Source of the DNA: Kryptolebias marmoratus | Taxonomy: Eukaryota; Chordata; Actinopteri; Cyprinodontiformes; Rivulidae | Assembly: GCF_001649575.2 (NCBI RefSeq) | Contig: NC_051449.1 | Coordinates: 14,854,917-14,918,916 of the forward strand | Reading direction: 5' to 3' | DNA length: 64,000 bases | In this document: positions 13,991 through 26,709 of the stretch, one piece after another | Position numbering within the stretch: the stretch's first letter is position 1 | Layout: each line of letters opens with the position of its first letter | The notes under the pieces: generated by a model | Seen by the model: only the letters and a program-made list of their open reading frames with translations | Database searches by the model: none | What the model was told of the DNA's origin: nothing | Program-made: the position numbers and the translations under genes

Positions 13991-16900
13991 AGGGGACAGT
14001 AATAATACTGAGAAATTTATATTTGCTATTATTTGATTTTTCACTGAAAAGACTATCTGCAAACTTTATGTTTTGGATGAACAGCAAAAACCTCACAACT
14101 TTACAGCTGTTTCAAGCAGGAACTTATAGACAGATTTTAAAAGAGAACGATTCAGCTCCTCATATCAGCTCAATCAGTTAAACAGAGTTTATCCTGCTGT
14201 CACTGAAACATTACTTTGGCTCACTGTATATTTTTAGATGTGGCCTGTCTCAATCCCCCAAAGCCCCACTTTGCCTGTCACAGCAAAGAAAGTCACCACA
14301 TTTAAATCTGCCTGTCAGGGTAAAGAATTATTGCTCTGTTAAGCAAATTAAACTGATTTAATTTATAACGATGGCCAATACTGCAGCTATTAAGACAAAT
14401 ATGTAAGAAAACTGTTCATTATTGTTTGAGACATCACATCATAATATTTTTAAAGAGAAATTGTGTATAATTCACTTGCTGTTAATATATGTATTGTCCA
14501 CCTTTGCAGGGTGCAAATGCACTGCCTCGCTCTTTAAAACCATATTTCTTTATCCTTTTTTCAGTGAACTAAAGGCAGCTTGTAGAGACTTGTGATATTG
14601 TGACATGAGTGGCAAATATTCTGATAATCCTGTTGAGTGGCTACTTTGCCTTCATGACATTTTTCTGAATTTGTATTCAGAATGCAGATAACCTGTGATT
14701 TTATGGTAAATCTTTTTAGCATGGGATGGAGCTTCATGTTTGGACTTTTTAGAGTCCCCCCAGCAGATCACAGTTTAGAACACAAAGATAATGTTATTAT
14801 ATTGTACATTCAAAAATTAGTTTATTTACACAAAACAGTTCCACTGCACTCATACAATCACTGACACAAAAAAAACAAAATAAATTGGTTGCTTTTGTTG
14901 CACGTCTTACCTAGAGATCTAAATATTTTTGGTGTTTTGGGTGAATATTCTTCAAATAAAGAAAGTCTTGTATGGATCCCTCATCTATTTGAAATTCAGC
15001 TATTTTAAAACTATTTAACTATTTAATTTCAAAGCTAACTTGTTTAGGTAGTAAGTAGAGCTGGCTAAAACAACGATTTTAATTATCACAAAAACACATA
15101 ATGGCTCTAATAAACAAAATCCTCTCTTTCAGTTTACGCTTCATTTACTTGCTTATTTACATTACAACAATCCCAGATGATGTGACAGTTACATGTGCTG
15201 ACAAAACGTTAAACAAGACACTTTTAAGTCATTAATCAGACTAGATATTAACAAATTATTCATCTATAAAACTTGATGACTTCTTAATATAGCCACAAGA
15301 CATGGCACTTTTTTGACATATAAATGAAGCATGTGCTGGGCTGAAGAGACTCGCTGAGGAAACAACTTCATCATCAAATAAGACCCTAAGAAGAAGGTTC
15401 TTATTTGTGAACCCTCTTTAATGATCTCACCACAATAAGCTCATAATCATGGCTTTTATCTTTTGAGCCCTTTCATTAACTTCAGAAAATAAATGCATAA
15501 GAAGAGATTTTCAACCGTTTCTCTTGCTTAGGTGAGTCTTTGCTCTAAATCATGAACACGTCCTGACTGTATAAAAATGTGCACATTAGGGAGAATGCAT
15601 TTTTGAGTGAGGTGAAGCATTTGACAGAAAATACATGTGAGTGTTTGTCTGTCAAGCTGAATGTTTGCTACAAACCATTGGGCTATGTCCCCGTCTTCCC
15701 GGTGAAACACCAAACTGACAGAGGTCGTAGTCGGAGCCGCCGTGACATTTACAGGTCAGAGGCTTATGGAAGATCCCTGCTGTACCTAGAGGCGTGTGAT
15801 TATTTCGGAATCAGCCATGCAGCAGAAAGCTTTCAAAATACAGGTAAAAGAAGAAACAATTTTTTATCCAAGTTGGAGTGATTTTGCTAAAAAGGAATAA
15901 TAAGTTTCACATGACACTGTTAATATTAGAGGAGGTTTTTTTTCTCTTTTCCCTGCAGGCGTTTAATAATTCTTCAAAATGTATAAAGAAATTATTACAT
16001 TTTGATTTGAACAATTCTGACTCAGTTCTTTTCAGACGTGCACATTTTTCCATCAATCTTACAGTGTCATTTCTGAATGAGCAGCATGGTGCCACAATTA
16101 CTGATGGCAGTCTAATGAGCCAATATGGCAACTGGTGCCGTCACAATAATGGATCAAAACACTCAATAGTGGTAAATGTCTGTTTGACAAACGATCAGCT
16201 TTTTAGAAAAATCTGACTTAAATGTTTTATTAAAAAGACAAGGCTGTTCCATCCATTCGTCCATTCCATCTCTTATGCTGTTGTGTGACATGTTTTATGT
16301 TTTTAAATGACTGGCTGACATCATCGAATTGATCAAGGGTCACGTGTGTCTTCAAAATGGCTCACAGTGTAGAAGGTTTTAGCTCAAATTCATGTTAGAT
16401 GATGAACAAAAAATTCATAATTTTGTTAAGTTGTTTTTTTTTTGTCGGAAAAAAATAAAATAAAATTATGCTTTGAACTTTTAGTTAGTAGTAAAACACA
16501 ACAAGAACAAAAAACTGTTCCAGACATATAATATTGTCACAACTACATCATTTTCAGTAATGGTGCACTTATATGTGGAGTGTAGGCGTGTATGAATTTC
16601 ATATTTTCTAAGATTTATTTAGTACAACTTGCCTAAAGTGACTGAGGACTTTTTCCAACTATGAAAGTAAAAAAAAACAAAAAACTAATATTGTATCAAT
16701 TGTTTGATGATTCATTATTTGTATGCTTCATATGATGGTGAGTTCACATTGATTATTTTGTTTTCTATGCAAGTGAAGCCCTTTAACTCCTGATATGACT
16801 CTTTCTTATTTAAATACCTTCTTTTGTTAAATATCTAATTACAAAACTCATCTTGCTCATTGCTCCTTTAGACCTCAGTATAGTCTTGGCTTATTTTAAA

Positions 16901-17819
16901 ATATAATATATATTGTTTGCCATGTGCAGAGTGTTTTTATTTTTATTTTTGAAAAAGCACTTGCACATGCATGCCTTCCCAAGTTGTAAAATTTCCACTG
17001 ACCATGAAGTCATTTAACTGTCAGGTGGTGACCCTCTGAGCTTGAGCGAACAGCATTCGAGTCAGGAGCGCAGGAGGAGGTGAGGAAGGAGCAAAACGAG
17101 GGCAGCCAGAAGAGTGTGTGAGGTGTGTCAGGACTAAAGGAGGGCAAGACTGAGTGGTGTACCTGAGTGCTGATGTTAAGAGCTAAATAATTGCTTACTG
17201 CTGTGAAAGCTGCTGTGGAGGAAAGCAGAAGGAGCATCGGGGAGGAGAAGGTGAGGAAGAGGAGGAACAGGAGAAGCGCAGATATACTCAGGAGATGGTT
17301 GTGCTATTTATAACTGTGTTAGTTATCTCACACACTGTAGTTATCTCCATCTCCTCCTGTTTGCTCTCTTCCCTTCTGACTCACTTTTAATTCACTTATT
17401 TAACCTTTTTAATCCTTATGTTACTGGTATTGATGTCTCTCTGGGTTTTTCTTTTTGTAGTTTTCCTGTGATGTTTTTACACTCTTTAACTGGAGCTGAT
17501 TTTCTTTTCTGGATTGAATTCACATGAAAAATTGTTTTTGCTCAAATTCCTAAACAGTCTCCTGCCTTATTTTCTTTCTTAAGAACAAAATGGAGATAAA
17601 TCATCAAAGCAACTGTCTGAAAGCAATTAACATTTAAACTCAGCATATTTTAGTCACAGGTGTCTTTTTTAAAAACACTCATTTTGCTTGGTTTCACTCG
17701 CTAACAGCTTCAAGTACTTAATGCCTTTCAGTGGTCTCCGTTTTAGCATTAAACTGACACTACATCTTTACGTAATTGAGTCAACCATCAATGCTGACAG
17801 AGAAGAGACAGGAGTGTTC

Positions 17820-18135
17820 GTGTGATGAATTCCAGTCCCTCAGTTTCAGAGGCTGCAATTAACATTAATTGCATCTTGGACCACCGAAGCCCCCAGCAGA
17901 TTGAACGGGTATTGTTTGTAATAATGAATTCTCCCTATAGTTTTACTGTGTTATCTAAGACATCAGCAGCCCTGGGTGAAAAGATAACCTGACTGTGCAT
18001 TTGTGTACTTGTTTCTGTGTGTCCATCTGCTTCTCGCCCATGTGGGCTGTTAGTTTGTCACCGTGAGGTGAAAGAAAATTGTGTGACAGTCTCTCGAAAG
18101 CAATTAGGAAGTAGCCTCCCATCTAAAAGAGTCTC
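17820..18135. promoter_or_regulatory. Candidate conserved noncoding block with palindromic homeodomain site
   Basis: Unlike its surroundings this block is free of recognisable repeats. It contains the perfect inverted repeat GCAATTA-ACAT-TAATTGC (17855-17872), a further AGCAATTAGG and several GATA/TAAT cores. This is the look of a developmental enhancer, but conservation cannot be shown from one sequence. Confidence 0.25.
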
Positions 18136-18369
18136 AAATGAATCACTCCTACATGTCTTTCTTAAACTGACAGAGAGTTACTAGGGCTGCAAAAGTGGCC
18201 AATTCAAAAATTTTTACACAAAAAATAGCACATATGGGCAGGTTTTGTAAACCTATGTCCTACTATCACAATATTACAAAGTCATTTCCACCTTTCACTT
18301 TGCCAGTAGCAGTAGGTGATTACGGTCAGTGCGCTGAGGGCTACGCATGTACTTATAGAACTGGAGTTA

Positions 18370-18565
18370 ATACTATTTTCTCCCAGGGAACAAAACAATT
18401 GGTGATTCTAAATTGACTTTAGGAGTGGGTGGTTGTTTGTTTCCTGTGTCTGTGCTTTGGTCCTGTGATCGACTGGCTTCCTGTCCTGAGTGTGGCTTGC
18501 CTCTTCCACATTGACTGCTGGGAGAGGCTCTAGGCGCCCTGCAACCCTGAACAGGATAAATTAGG
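18370..18565 (+). mobile_element. Fish retroposon tail (SINE/LINE 3' region)
   Basis: Carries the familiar fish motif series: TTCTAAATTGACTTTAGGAG, CTGTGATCGACTGGCTTCCT, CTGTCCTGAGTGTG, then GGGAGAGGCTCTAGGCGCCC and GCAACCCTGAACAGGATAAA, with an A-rich end. This is the 3' half of the tRNA-derived retroposon whose 5' parts appear reversed at 21905-22165 and 33985-34170. Confidence 0.65.
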
Positions 18566-18749
18566 TTAAAAAAAAAGTTAAATAGAACTCAATCTTATTA
18601 GACTGAGGAGTAGATGAAGTATCTTTAAGGTTTTAATTATAAAAACCATACAAACATACAGCTAAATCTTCTCTCTGAGGCAGGTTAACATGAGAAGGAG
18701 ATATCTTGGATGTCCGTCCAAATCAAATGTGCAACATTCTCACACTTAG

Positions 18750-19245
18750 GGGCCGTCCACACAGGAACATCTTTTGTGAATATGCAGCAGGTTTCTTTTT
18801 TATCATTTCAGTCTTGCATTCACATAGAAACATCAATTTAGGCACCTCAAAATGGTACTTTTTGAAAACAAGTTCCAGAGTGAAAAAAAAATCTTGAAAC
18901 GCCACTCTTGTATTTTTGTGTAGACAGCAAAAATGCAACCGTTTGAAAACAATGATGCCATAACTCCTCCTTTAATCTGGTATATGACCCAAGGGCATAC
19001 TCTTCTTCTTGTTTGCTATTACATTTCCCACCCAGTGTTTCCAGTTTCTTGTGAGTATTTTCATGTTGGTGTTACAGCATCACATACAGGCCTTGCATGG
19101 TTACTACAGAGTTTTGGTCTGTTTTCAGTGTTTCCATGTGGATGAAGACATTTCTAGAAATACAGTTATGTTCATGAAGACATTTTGAGAAACAAGAAAC
19201 AAAAAATAGTTTTGGAAAAACGGTGTTTCCATGTGGACGTGGTTA
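18750..19245. mobile_element. MITE-like element with inverted ends
   Basis: The left end has CGTCCACACAGGAA at 18754-18767. The right end has TTTCCATGTGGACG at 19226-19239, its approximate inverted complement. Inside are GTTTGAAAACAATGATGCC and a second TTTCCATGTGGATG (19131-19144). The GGCCGTCCACAC...GTGTGGACGG end type is common in non-autonomous fish DNA transposons, which I recall as probably hAT-like. No transposase is present. A target-site duplication could not be fixed by eye. Confidence 0.5.
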
Positions 19246-19978
19246 CAACACGCAGGAAGTGGGAGATGCCACCACAGTAGGAACAGGGCTGTTCTTGGCT
19301 TGGATGCTGGACCAAACAAATAATCTTACACCTGACACTAATATGTTGTTGCAAATGCTCCCTGGGGCTGACAAATAAATCAAGACTGGAAACTATCATT
19401 GTTTTTCTGTCTATGTATTCAGGCGAAAGATCCTAAAAGGGAATCTCAAACGACATCAAAGCCTGGCAAAGATGCAAAGATAAAGAGATCATGAAGGCAG
19501 AATCATTTATAATATGCTCAGACTCTGCCTTGGCAAAACAAGACAATTTCATGCCTGTTAAGGATATTATTAGTAGTGGGGTAGAAGTGAGCAAATGGTC
19601 ATCTTAACCTAACAGAAGCTGTCTTTTCCTCCACAGCTCCAATGCTATATCATTATTGCCAAAACGCAATCACAGCCCTTGACTTATATTCAACCTGTCT
19701 CTTTGTCTGATCTTTAAGACTGTATTGATGCTCTTTTAACACCTGAGCAAATAGCCATCTTGAACTGAAACAAGAAATCTGTTTTAATGCTTCTATTTCT
19801 GCACATCTAGATATAAAACAGATTTATAAACTCTTTAATTTCAGTTCCAATGTGTCTCTTAAACAAAATCCAACTTCTAGCTTCATGGAGCAAAATACCT
19901 CTTGGTCTCAGGTCAGATGAATTATATGAAACTAAAAGAGTGTTGTTATGAAAGATGTGGCCACTGGAAATTAAGGGA

Positions 19979-19981
<3 letters not shown>

Positions 19982-20029
<48 letters not shown>
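19982..20029. repeat. (AT)24 microsatellite
   Basis: Perfect AT run of about 48 bases. It is self-complementary and able to form a hairpin or cruciform; length polymorphism is likely. A run of A (20161-20174) follows 130 bases downstream. Confidence 0.98.
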
Positions 20030-20031
<2 letters not shown>

Positions 20032-20299
20032 CTTTCCATAAAAATAGTCCAGTGTTTCTAGTAGTAAAGAAGATGATAAAGAATGCATTTAAATGTCTTT
20101 TGACAATGCTTAGATAATTACAGACCCCACTTGTATTTGTCAATTTACATGTCAACACATAAAAAAAAAAAAAATCTGTACTTAAATGCAGCAATGGTTC
20201 AAAAAGCAGTAACAGTATATAAAGAAATCAAAGAGAGCAATGAATTTAAAAAAAAGCTAAATTTAATCCAGCGACAGAAGCAGCAGCAGAGTAGCGGAG

Positions 20300-21110
20300 A
20301 GATCAAAGGGAAAGGTCATTGAGTGAAGCAGAGTTCATAAGTCTTTCCGCCTCTGGGAAAAAGCCACATTTGAGTCTCTTTGTTCTGGCTTTAATGCCTC
20401 TTAGCTTTTCTTTGTTTGCTTTAACAACTCTGCAGTGCCCACCTGTCAGCAGCAGAATGGTTTCTAGACCAGGTGGTGATGGAAGAGGTGAGCGAACTCT
20501 CCTCCACACACCAGAAAAAGGCTGTCAAAAAATAAAATGCTTTTAGTTTCTTAAGAAACTACAGTTGTGATGGACTGTCTTTATGATGCTCACTATGTTG
20601 GTCAGCCACAGAAAGTCATTGAAAACGTGTACACTGAGATCCTTGAAATTAGAGAGCACTTCTGTTTCCTCGATGAAGAGGGAAGAGAAAGTGTGGCCTC
20701 CCCTCCTAAACTCCACAGTGGTCTCCCTTGTCTTTTTGTAGAAGCTGTTTACTTTGCACCAGTCCGCAAGTTCCTCCACCTCCTGCCTGGAAAAGACACA
20801 TCCCTGTGGGAGACCAATCCCATTAAAACCATGTTGCCAGCAAACTTTATGAAACGACTGTCCAGGTACTTAGCCATGATTTCTTAGTAATGCATGCAGC
20901 AGGAGGTGGAGAACTACTCATCCAGTGTTGAGGATAATGAGTGAGGATGAAACACTACTGTGCAGCTAAAGATTAGATTTGACCAGAAACTTAGGTTCTA
21001 GTTTGTAAATGATGTTTTTACTCCAATCGTTTGCAATTTTTTGACCAGATTCTTCAGGATAATTGCATTAAATGCAGAGCTGAAACCTAAAACAGGTCTT
21101 GGAAGCAAAT
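20300..21110 (-). pseudogene. Decayed LINE ORF2 fragment (reverse transcriptase C-terminal half)
   Basis: Read on the minus strand, the translation shows FAGNMVLMGLVSHRDVSF at the position of the catalytic F-A-D-D motif (plus coordinates 20833-20844 encode FAGN). Then follows LADWCKVNSFYKKT, TVEFRRGGHTFSSLFIEETE and VLSNFKDLSVHVFNDFLW, matching the ...LxxWCxxNxLxLNxxKTxExIVDFRR...FKxLGVHxxxDLxW pattern of fish non-LTR retrotransposons. Stops and shifts break it. The downstream tail (20310-20480 in plus coordinates) resembles the R-C-R...NSFFP end. A CR1/Rex1-like clade is a guess. Inactive. Confidence 0.75.
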
Positions 21111-21904
21111 GAAGAGAAAAAAAAAAACACAATTTAAACTATTAAAGGCTGACATCTTACGTGTTTTAAAAATGTGTCAAATAATGTCAGAGTTATTAAG
21201 AAAAATTAAAATATGATGAAATATTTTTGATTGTCAACTGTCTGAACAATATTTGCACATTTTGAGTCAGACTAGTATGGTTAGTGTTTTATTTAGTCCT
21301 TTTAACAGAGAAACAGTTTCCTTCGCTTTATTTTTCTATTTTACAGGGGAAGAAGTTTGTCTCCTATTTCATCCACAACCTGTCCAGGAGTAGGTTAGGT
21401 GTGCAGAGTAAGTTACCATGGCAATGCACCCCCACTAAGAAGTTAAGCCACATTCATGTCCCTGCAAACCCCAGGTTAAACCTCACTAAGCCTAAAATCC
21501 TTTGTGGTAGTACCAGCCTGGAGTGATGCAAAGTTCAAAGCTTTATGAGGTTTTGCAAAGTTAAAGCTCCTCAAGCCTCGTCCCCACTGTCATCAGGCTT
21601 GAGCTCCTCTAAACAGCTGCCAAGCACTCTGAATATTGAAAGGGTTTAAAAAATATTTTAAGTCATTTTCTTAGTTTGTCATGTATGTTTAAAAATGATA
21701 GTTGTCATCGGGATCTGCAAATGTCTAGATAAGGTCTGGAAGATCAAAAAAGTGAACAGAAATGAAGGACGGTGCACCTCAGGCAGAGCCATGCAACACT
21801 TGCGCTTATATAAATTAGAAAAATTAACAAGTATTCCTGACAAAATTCTAAAGAATATCTATCCATGCATCTGTTTAATACGTCCACTTTGTCTCGCTCA
21901 GGGC

Positions 21905-22165
21905 TGAGGGGCCCCATCCCAGCAGTCAATCACAGTGCCAACAGAGAGACAAATGAGACAATAAACCACGCGTGGTCACAATCACTCCTAAGGTCATTTT
22001 CAAATTTCCATTCAACCCAACGTGACGTTTTGGACTGTGGAAGTCCACACATGCACAGATAGAACATTCAAACTTCACACAGACAGGTCGGTAAAGATGA
22101 GATTTGAACCGCAGACTTTCTTGCTGTGAGGAGACATGACTAACCACTGCATCACAGTGCAGCTC
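21905..22165 (-). mobile_element. tRNA-derived SINE, 5' and middle parts
   Basis: Read on the minus strand it begins TGCAGTGGTTAGTCATG (A-box-like), then CACAGCAAGAAAGTC and GGTTCAAATCTCATC (B-box-like), followed by CTGTGTGAAGTTTGAATGTT and TGTGTGGACTTCCACAGTCC. This is the standard head-to-body order of the widespread teleost SINE. Confidence 0.65.
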
Positions 22166-24944
22166 CACTATAGACTGATAAAATTAGAACAGAACTTCAA
22201 CCACAATGAGCAAATAATGACTGCAAACAGAATTTAGAAGTCTGACACAAGACATTTTAAATTAATGTTATTTATGTACAACATTTGCGCACTGGACTCT
22301 TATAATGTCACGCATAAAAAATACATGAGAAAAATGTAAAATCTTCAGAACCAACCCATCAGTTAACTGCCTGTTAGCATTTGTCCTTATTGTGTCCTCA
22401 TTATACACCTCAGAGAGAGATAATACAGATAAAATCAAATTACATCCAGCAGAGAAAAAACTCATTTAAAGGCCACGAACATTGATTTGTTTTTATCCTG
22501 TTCTCTCCTTTAGATTGTTCCGACCTTCCTCTGACAAAACCCCAACTGTACAGTAGAAGAAATCAAACAGCTGTTCCTCCCTACTTAAAAAGTAATAGTA
22601 TTTTTTATTTATATTTGGAATTTTGGCATTTTCGAGGAGACTCATCTGTATGTAGACTGCATTAGACTTAATGACATTTTGTCTTATAAAACTGGTAACT
22701 ACTGGAGGGGGATACAAACAGAAACAGTGTCACAAGACTCAGGCTGCCAGTCCATGTCTGGCATAAAAAATGAAAATTCCCTCTGTCTGTCTGAAACAAA
22801 ACTTTAAGAAGTTTATTTTATTTCAAAGTACCGTTACCAGCCACCGTAAAAGTGAGGATTGTTTATGGATGGGGCAATTTATTTGTCTTAATTTGAACAT
22901 TTACTACAAAGACAACGCAAAGCAAAAGCTGAGTAAAATTAATATGCACAACAAAGTTATGAATCCATATCAGTGTTTATTTTTAGACCTCAGCTTGCAA
23001 AAAATTCATAGCCACATTTACACATACAGTACATACAGTCTATTGTGTTTGGGTCTTTTTGTCACAGTGAGTGTAGATACTGCGTTAGTTGGAGAATAAA
23101 GTGCAATGCAGTCATTAATTAAAGCAGAAAGAGCAATAATGATAGAGAGCTGAGCACTGAAAGCAGGAGAATGAAAGGCTTGAGGCTTAATATACTCTGT
23201 CTGTTCAGAAACTTACTTTAATCAAAGTCCTACAGCTCCCCCCCATCGAGCCGTCTCACACACACACACTCGCAAACACACACTCAAACACTCGTTATCA
23301 AATCTTGATAGTGAAGCTTGTGTATCTCATGCTCTGCACACCAGATGGAGTATCAGCAGTATTTGATTAAGACGAGGAATTACAATGATTGAATTTTCTG
23401 TTTCTGGGTTGAGGTTTGACAAAAAAGTAACTTGTGTGTACTGTGACAGTTGTGTTTTCAGTGTTAAGCAACATGCTTAACATTGAAGCTTGTCTTTAAA
23501 AATACACCTACATACAAATGGAAACCAAGTATGAATTTAAGTACATGGCTTTATTACTCAACTTTAGTTTAGGTAATAGTTAAAAAATAGCAGGGTTGTT
23601 CTGTTCATTTGTTCAAGTTTCAGTCAACATTTCCCAGCTGGTTCTCCTTCACAGGCTGTATTAGTTGATCTCTGAATGAGAAACAGCTGTATTTTGCTTC
23701 TAAGGCAAATTTCATTGATATGAACAAAATGTAGAACCTTGATGAGAAACATGATTAATCATATTTATTTGAGCATTTTAGTGAAATGGTAAATTCATGT
23801 TTAAAGTGAAAACCCTCTCTTTTTTTCATACACACAAGTTGGAAATGCCACCGACTGAGATTTAAAGCAAACTGTAAGCAGTTGGTAAACCCAGCTAATT
23901 GAAATACAATTGAAAGAAATTAAATGCTCTGTCAAGTCATTTTATGCTATGAATACACAAATTAGTTTTGGCTTCTTGTGACAACGTTTTCATTCGTGGA
24001 AAATGGTTTTCTCATTAATTGTGTTCATCCTGTCTGTTTCTGTTATATTTGCAATTTAACATCCTGTGAAATACATATTTCCTGACAGCTTGACATTTTC
24101 AGTCGATGCAGTTTATTCTGCTCAAGCTTCCTGTGGAGTATCATCTATTTTATGACTTTTGCCATTTAACCTTTTTTTTGCTGACTCAATAACTTCACTT
24201 TTAATCTGCCTGTAGCAAAAATCTATGCATTTTTGTTATTTACTTGAAAAAGTAATGTTTTTTCCTTACGATATGAAGGCCAAAACATTAGACTTTTTTT
24301 TCTTTCATGCACCACAGAGGGGTGAAATTACTGTGTTCCCTCTAGTAAGGCAGACGAAGTGGCAGGAAAGTATGTGTGCATGGGTGTAAACTATGCAATA
24401 GTTGTGTAAACTATGCATTAGCTGTCTATAATGTCTATCATAACCATTTACATATACTTTGGTATGTCACCTACCTTCTTATTCCCTTTCCTCCACTTTA
24501 CCACTCCGTTATGTTCTCATGGAAGATGTAACCCAGAAACATGCATTTACTGCAACAGATGGAGCAGAAAATGGATTTGCATTCAACCCCAAAGTGTTAA
24601 GTGGAAATACCTTTTCCTGCTGCCCTCCAGTAAGTCCAGGTTTATGCAGATGGGCCGCACCACCATGTTATAGTAGCTTTATTAGCTCCAATCTATGACT
24701 TTATGACTCAGTGAGTATTTGAAGGTGTGTAGGCAGGATTAAAAGGCTATTCTTATCAGCCTTCTGTCATGTCTACCATGTCGTTTTTCATACACCCATG
24801 TTGTTATTCTGTACAGCCTTACAGTAGGACAACTTTACATCTTGAAAACTGATTCAGTTTTAAATCTTTGATCCCGCTGGTATTAACAGTGTCTTTATTT
24901 CAATAAAAGAGATATAGCAAACTTGAAAAAAGGTAAATAGGTCT

Positions 24945-25580
24945 AATTAAAGTCCTAGCAATCTTTGCATGAATGAATATTGCCCACCACCTTTCATGAC
25001 CGAGTTTTAAACTAAGATCCTCTGATGATGTGAAGGGATGGAGTTATAGCCTTTTTGATCAAACCTTGTAAATGATGTTATACACAGCTTCATATGGTAA
25101 CGCAAGATCTTGCAAGATGTAATAGTGCTTGAAGTATGGGTTAAAGATTCTCAGCTGCTGTACTATTACACCAAATTTAGCTCATTATATGGAAAATTGA
25201 CTAATTTATGCCCTTTATGTTGACTAAGTCAGTTGGCCATAGCATCCATCTTAAATTGGGTTGACTGTGAAAGTTATTGAGTTGTAGCTGTACATCTAAT
25301 TATTCCTTTCTGACAGTTTCACTAAGATGAAACAATGCATCCAGTGGTTCATGTGATATTTTGCAACCAGACAGTGTTGACTCTAACAATTAATGCCAAA
25401 GATTTAGGCAAAAATCTTGCACAGTGTGTAGTGCTAAAAGTATGTGTTCAAGATGATCCTCAGTTACTACCACACCAATATATAACTGGTTGAGTAATAG
25501 CCATTTTTCTGATTTCTGAGCTCTGTTGATTGTGGTGGCCTAAACAAACCCACACTCACACAAGCATGGGCAAAGTCATT
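24945..25580 (+). repeat. Unclassified interspersed repeat (family R), copy 3, 1.5 units in tandem
   Basis: The first unit runs from about 24960 (ACCACCTTTCATGACCGAG) through TGAAGGGATGGAGTTATAGC and TTGGGTTGACTGTG to GTGATATTTTGCAACCAGAC (25350-25370). A second partial unit follows at once (25377-25580). It re-enters at the TTGACTC block and repeats the TACTACCACACCAA and ATAGCCATTTTTCTGAT blocks. Confidence 0.75.
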
Positions 25581-26709
25581 ATTGTCTGCTGCTTTTGACA
25601 GCAGGCTATAAAAATATGCCAAAAAGAGGAGGAGTCAGCGGTAAAAAGGTTTGTGCAAAAGGCAGGATTTTGTTAACTTTGTAGTGTTTTTGTGTCCACT
25701 CTTCCATGTTCTGAATGAAATTAGGCTGCACAAGATCAGAGAACTGCAGCTTTTCCTTCTCCTGCAAGAAGATCTACCAAATCCCTAAGACGAACTCTTA
25801 AGCAGGGGACCAACTTCACAAATGATGTCAGAAGCACATCTGCACACAGAAACACACAACACAATGCGCTCGGTGAGGATGGCAGAATGCTCTGTTGCAG
25901 AGAAATCAGAGAATATTTTTCTCTGAACTATACAACAGAAGATGTACACTGTAATTTTGTGAGCTGCTCCTGCTGACAAAGGTTTCTGTAGAGAGAAATG
26001 AAAGATAGTCTGTAATCTGAAGTGATAGCTGCACTGAAGAAAAAAAAAATTGGCAGCGATGTTTATTGTTAGTTTTTACTTCATTACCCACAGTTTGATT
26101 CATCCTCAGCTATCTGAGGGGTTTCAGAGCTGCTGCTGGGTCTGAGAAAATTACTTTTGGGGTAAGTGGATACATGGGTTGATGGGCAGAAACAAAAGAA
26201 GAAGAAAATACACAAACTGTCATTGCAGAAAATTAAAAAATGCCAAGAAAAAAATAGTTATTAGAAATGGATTTTTTTAAAGTTGCTTTTTCCCCACTAT
26301 TTGTTCATTTAGCGTTGACATGAAATTGTTGAAGCACCAACATTTATTATCTGATACTTGTTTGTAGATTACTTCTGTGTAAATTAAACTTTGTTTTCTG
26401 CATCCTTTCATATTTTAAATTAATATGATTCATTCTTTGTTTTAGTATGTTCAAAGTGGGCAATTTTACCATTCACTTTAGTGTTTAAGTTTTTAAATGT
26501 TCATACTATTTTTTTCTCCTTTTGCTTCCTTTTGTTCTTAGTTTCACCAAATAAAATAAAAAAACAGATTTTGACGGCAAACACTGACAAATTTCCTAAT
26601 TGAGTTTTTATCCTAAAATCTTATACTAAAATGCGACAATCACTATTTTATTTTTTTATTCTAACTGAAAAATGTATGTCCTTTCCTGTTCTTTGTTGGT
26701 CTCTTTCAG

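Larger units (their letters stand above)
1..26709 (+). other. clstn2: Upstream intronic region (probable clstn2 intron 2)
   Basis: No exon with family similarity was found in these 26.7 kb on either strand. I looked for the expected preceding calsyntenin exon (the HKPW...YHG...LDPPL...LDKDAP segment) and did not see it. The longest open stretch (4477-4995) and other open frames have no recognisable product. Contents: microsatellites (382-431, 3651-3699, 19982-20029), an unclassified repeat family (1972-2225, 13545-13990, 24945-25580), SINE pieces (10584-10745, 18370-18565, 21905-22165), a MITE-like element (18750-19245) and a decayed LINE (20300-21110). Assignment as an intron is inferred from the exon A acceptor phase. 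Very long 5' introns are known for this gene in vertebrates. Confidence 0.7.

Noticed and set aside
19807..20194. Minus-strand frames with an IYIYIY run
   Set aside because: Product of the (AT)24 microsatellite.
24431..24698. Possible calsyntenin exon 2 just upstream of exon A
   Set aside because: The translation in all frames lacks the HKPW, YHG and LDKDAP landmarks of that exon; kept only as a low-interest pseudo-exon.
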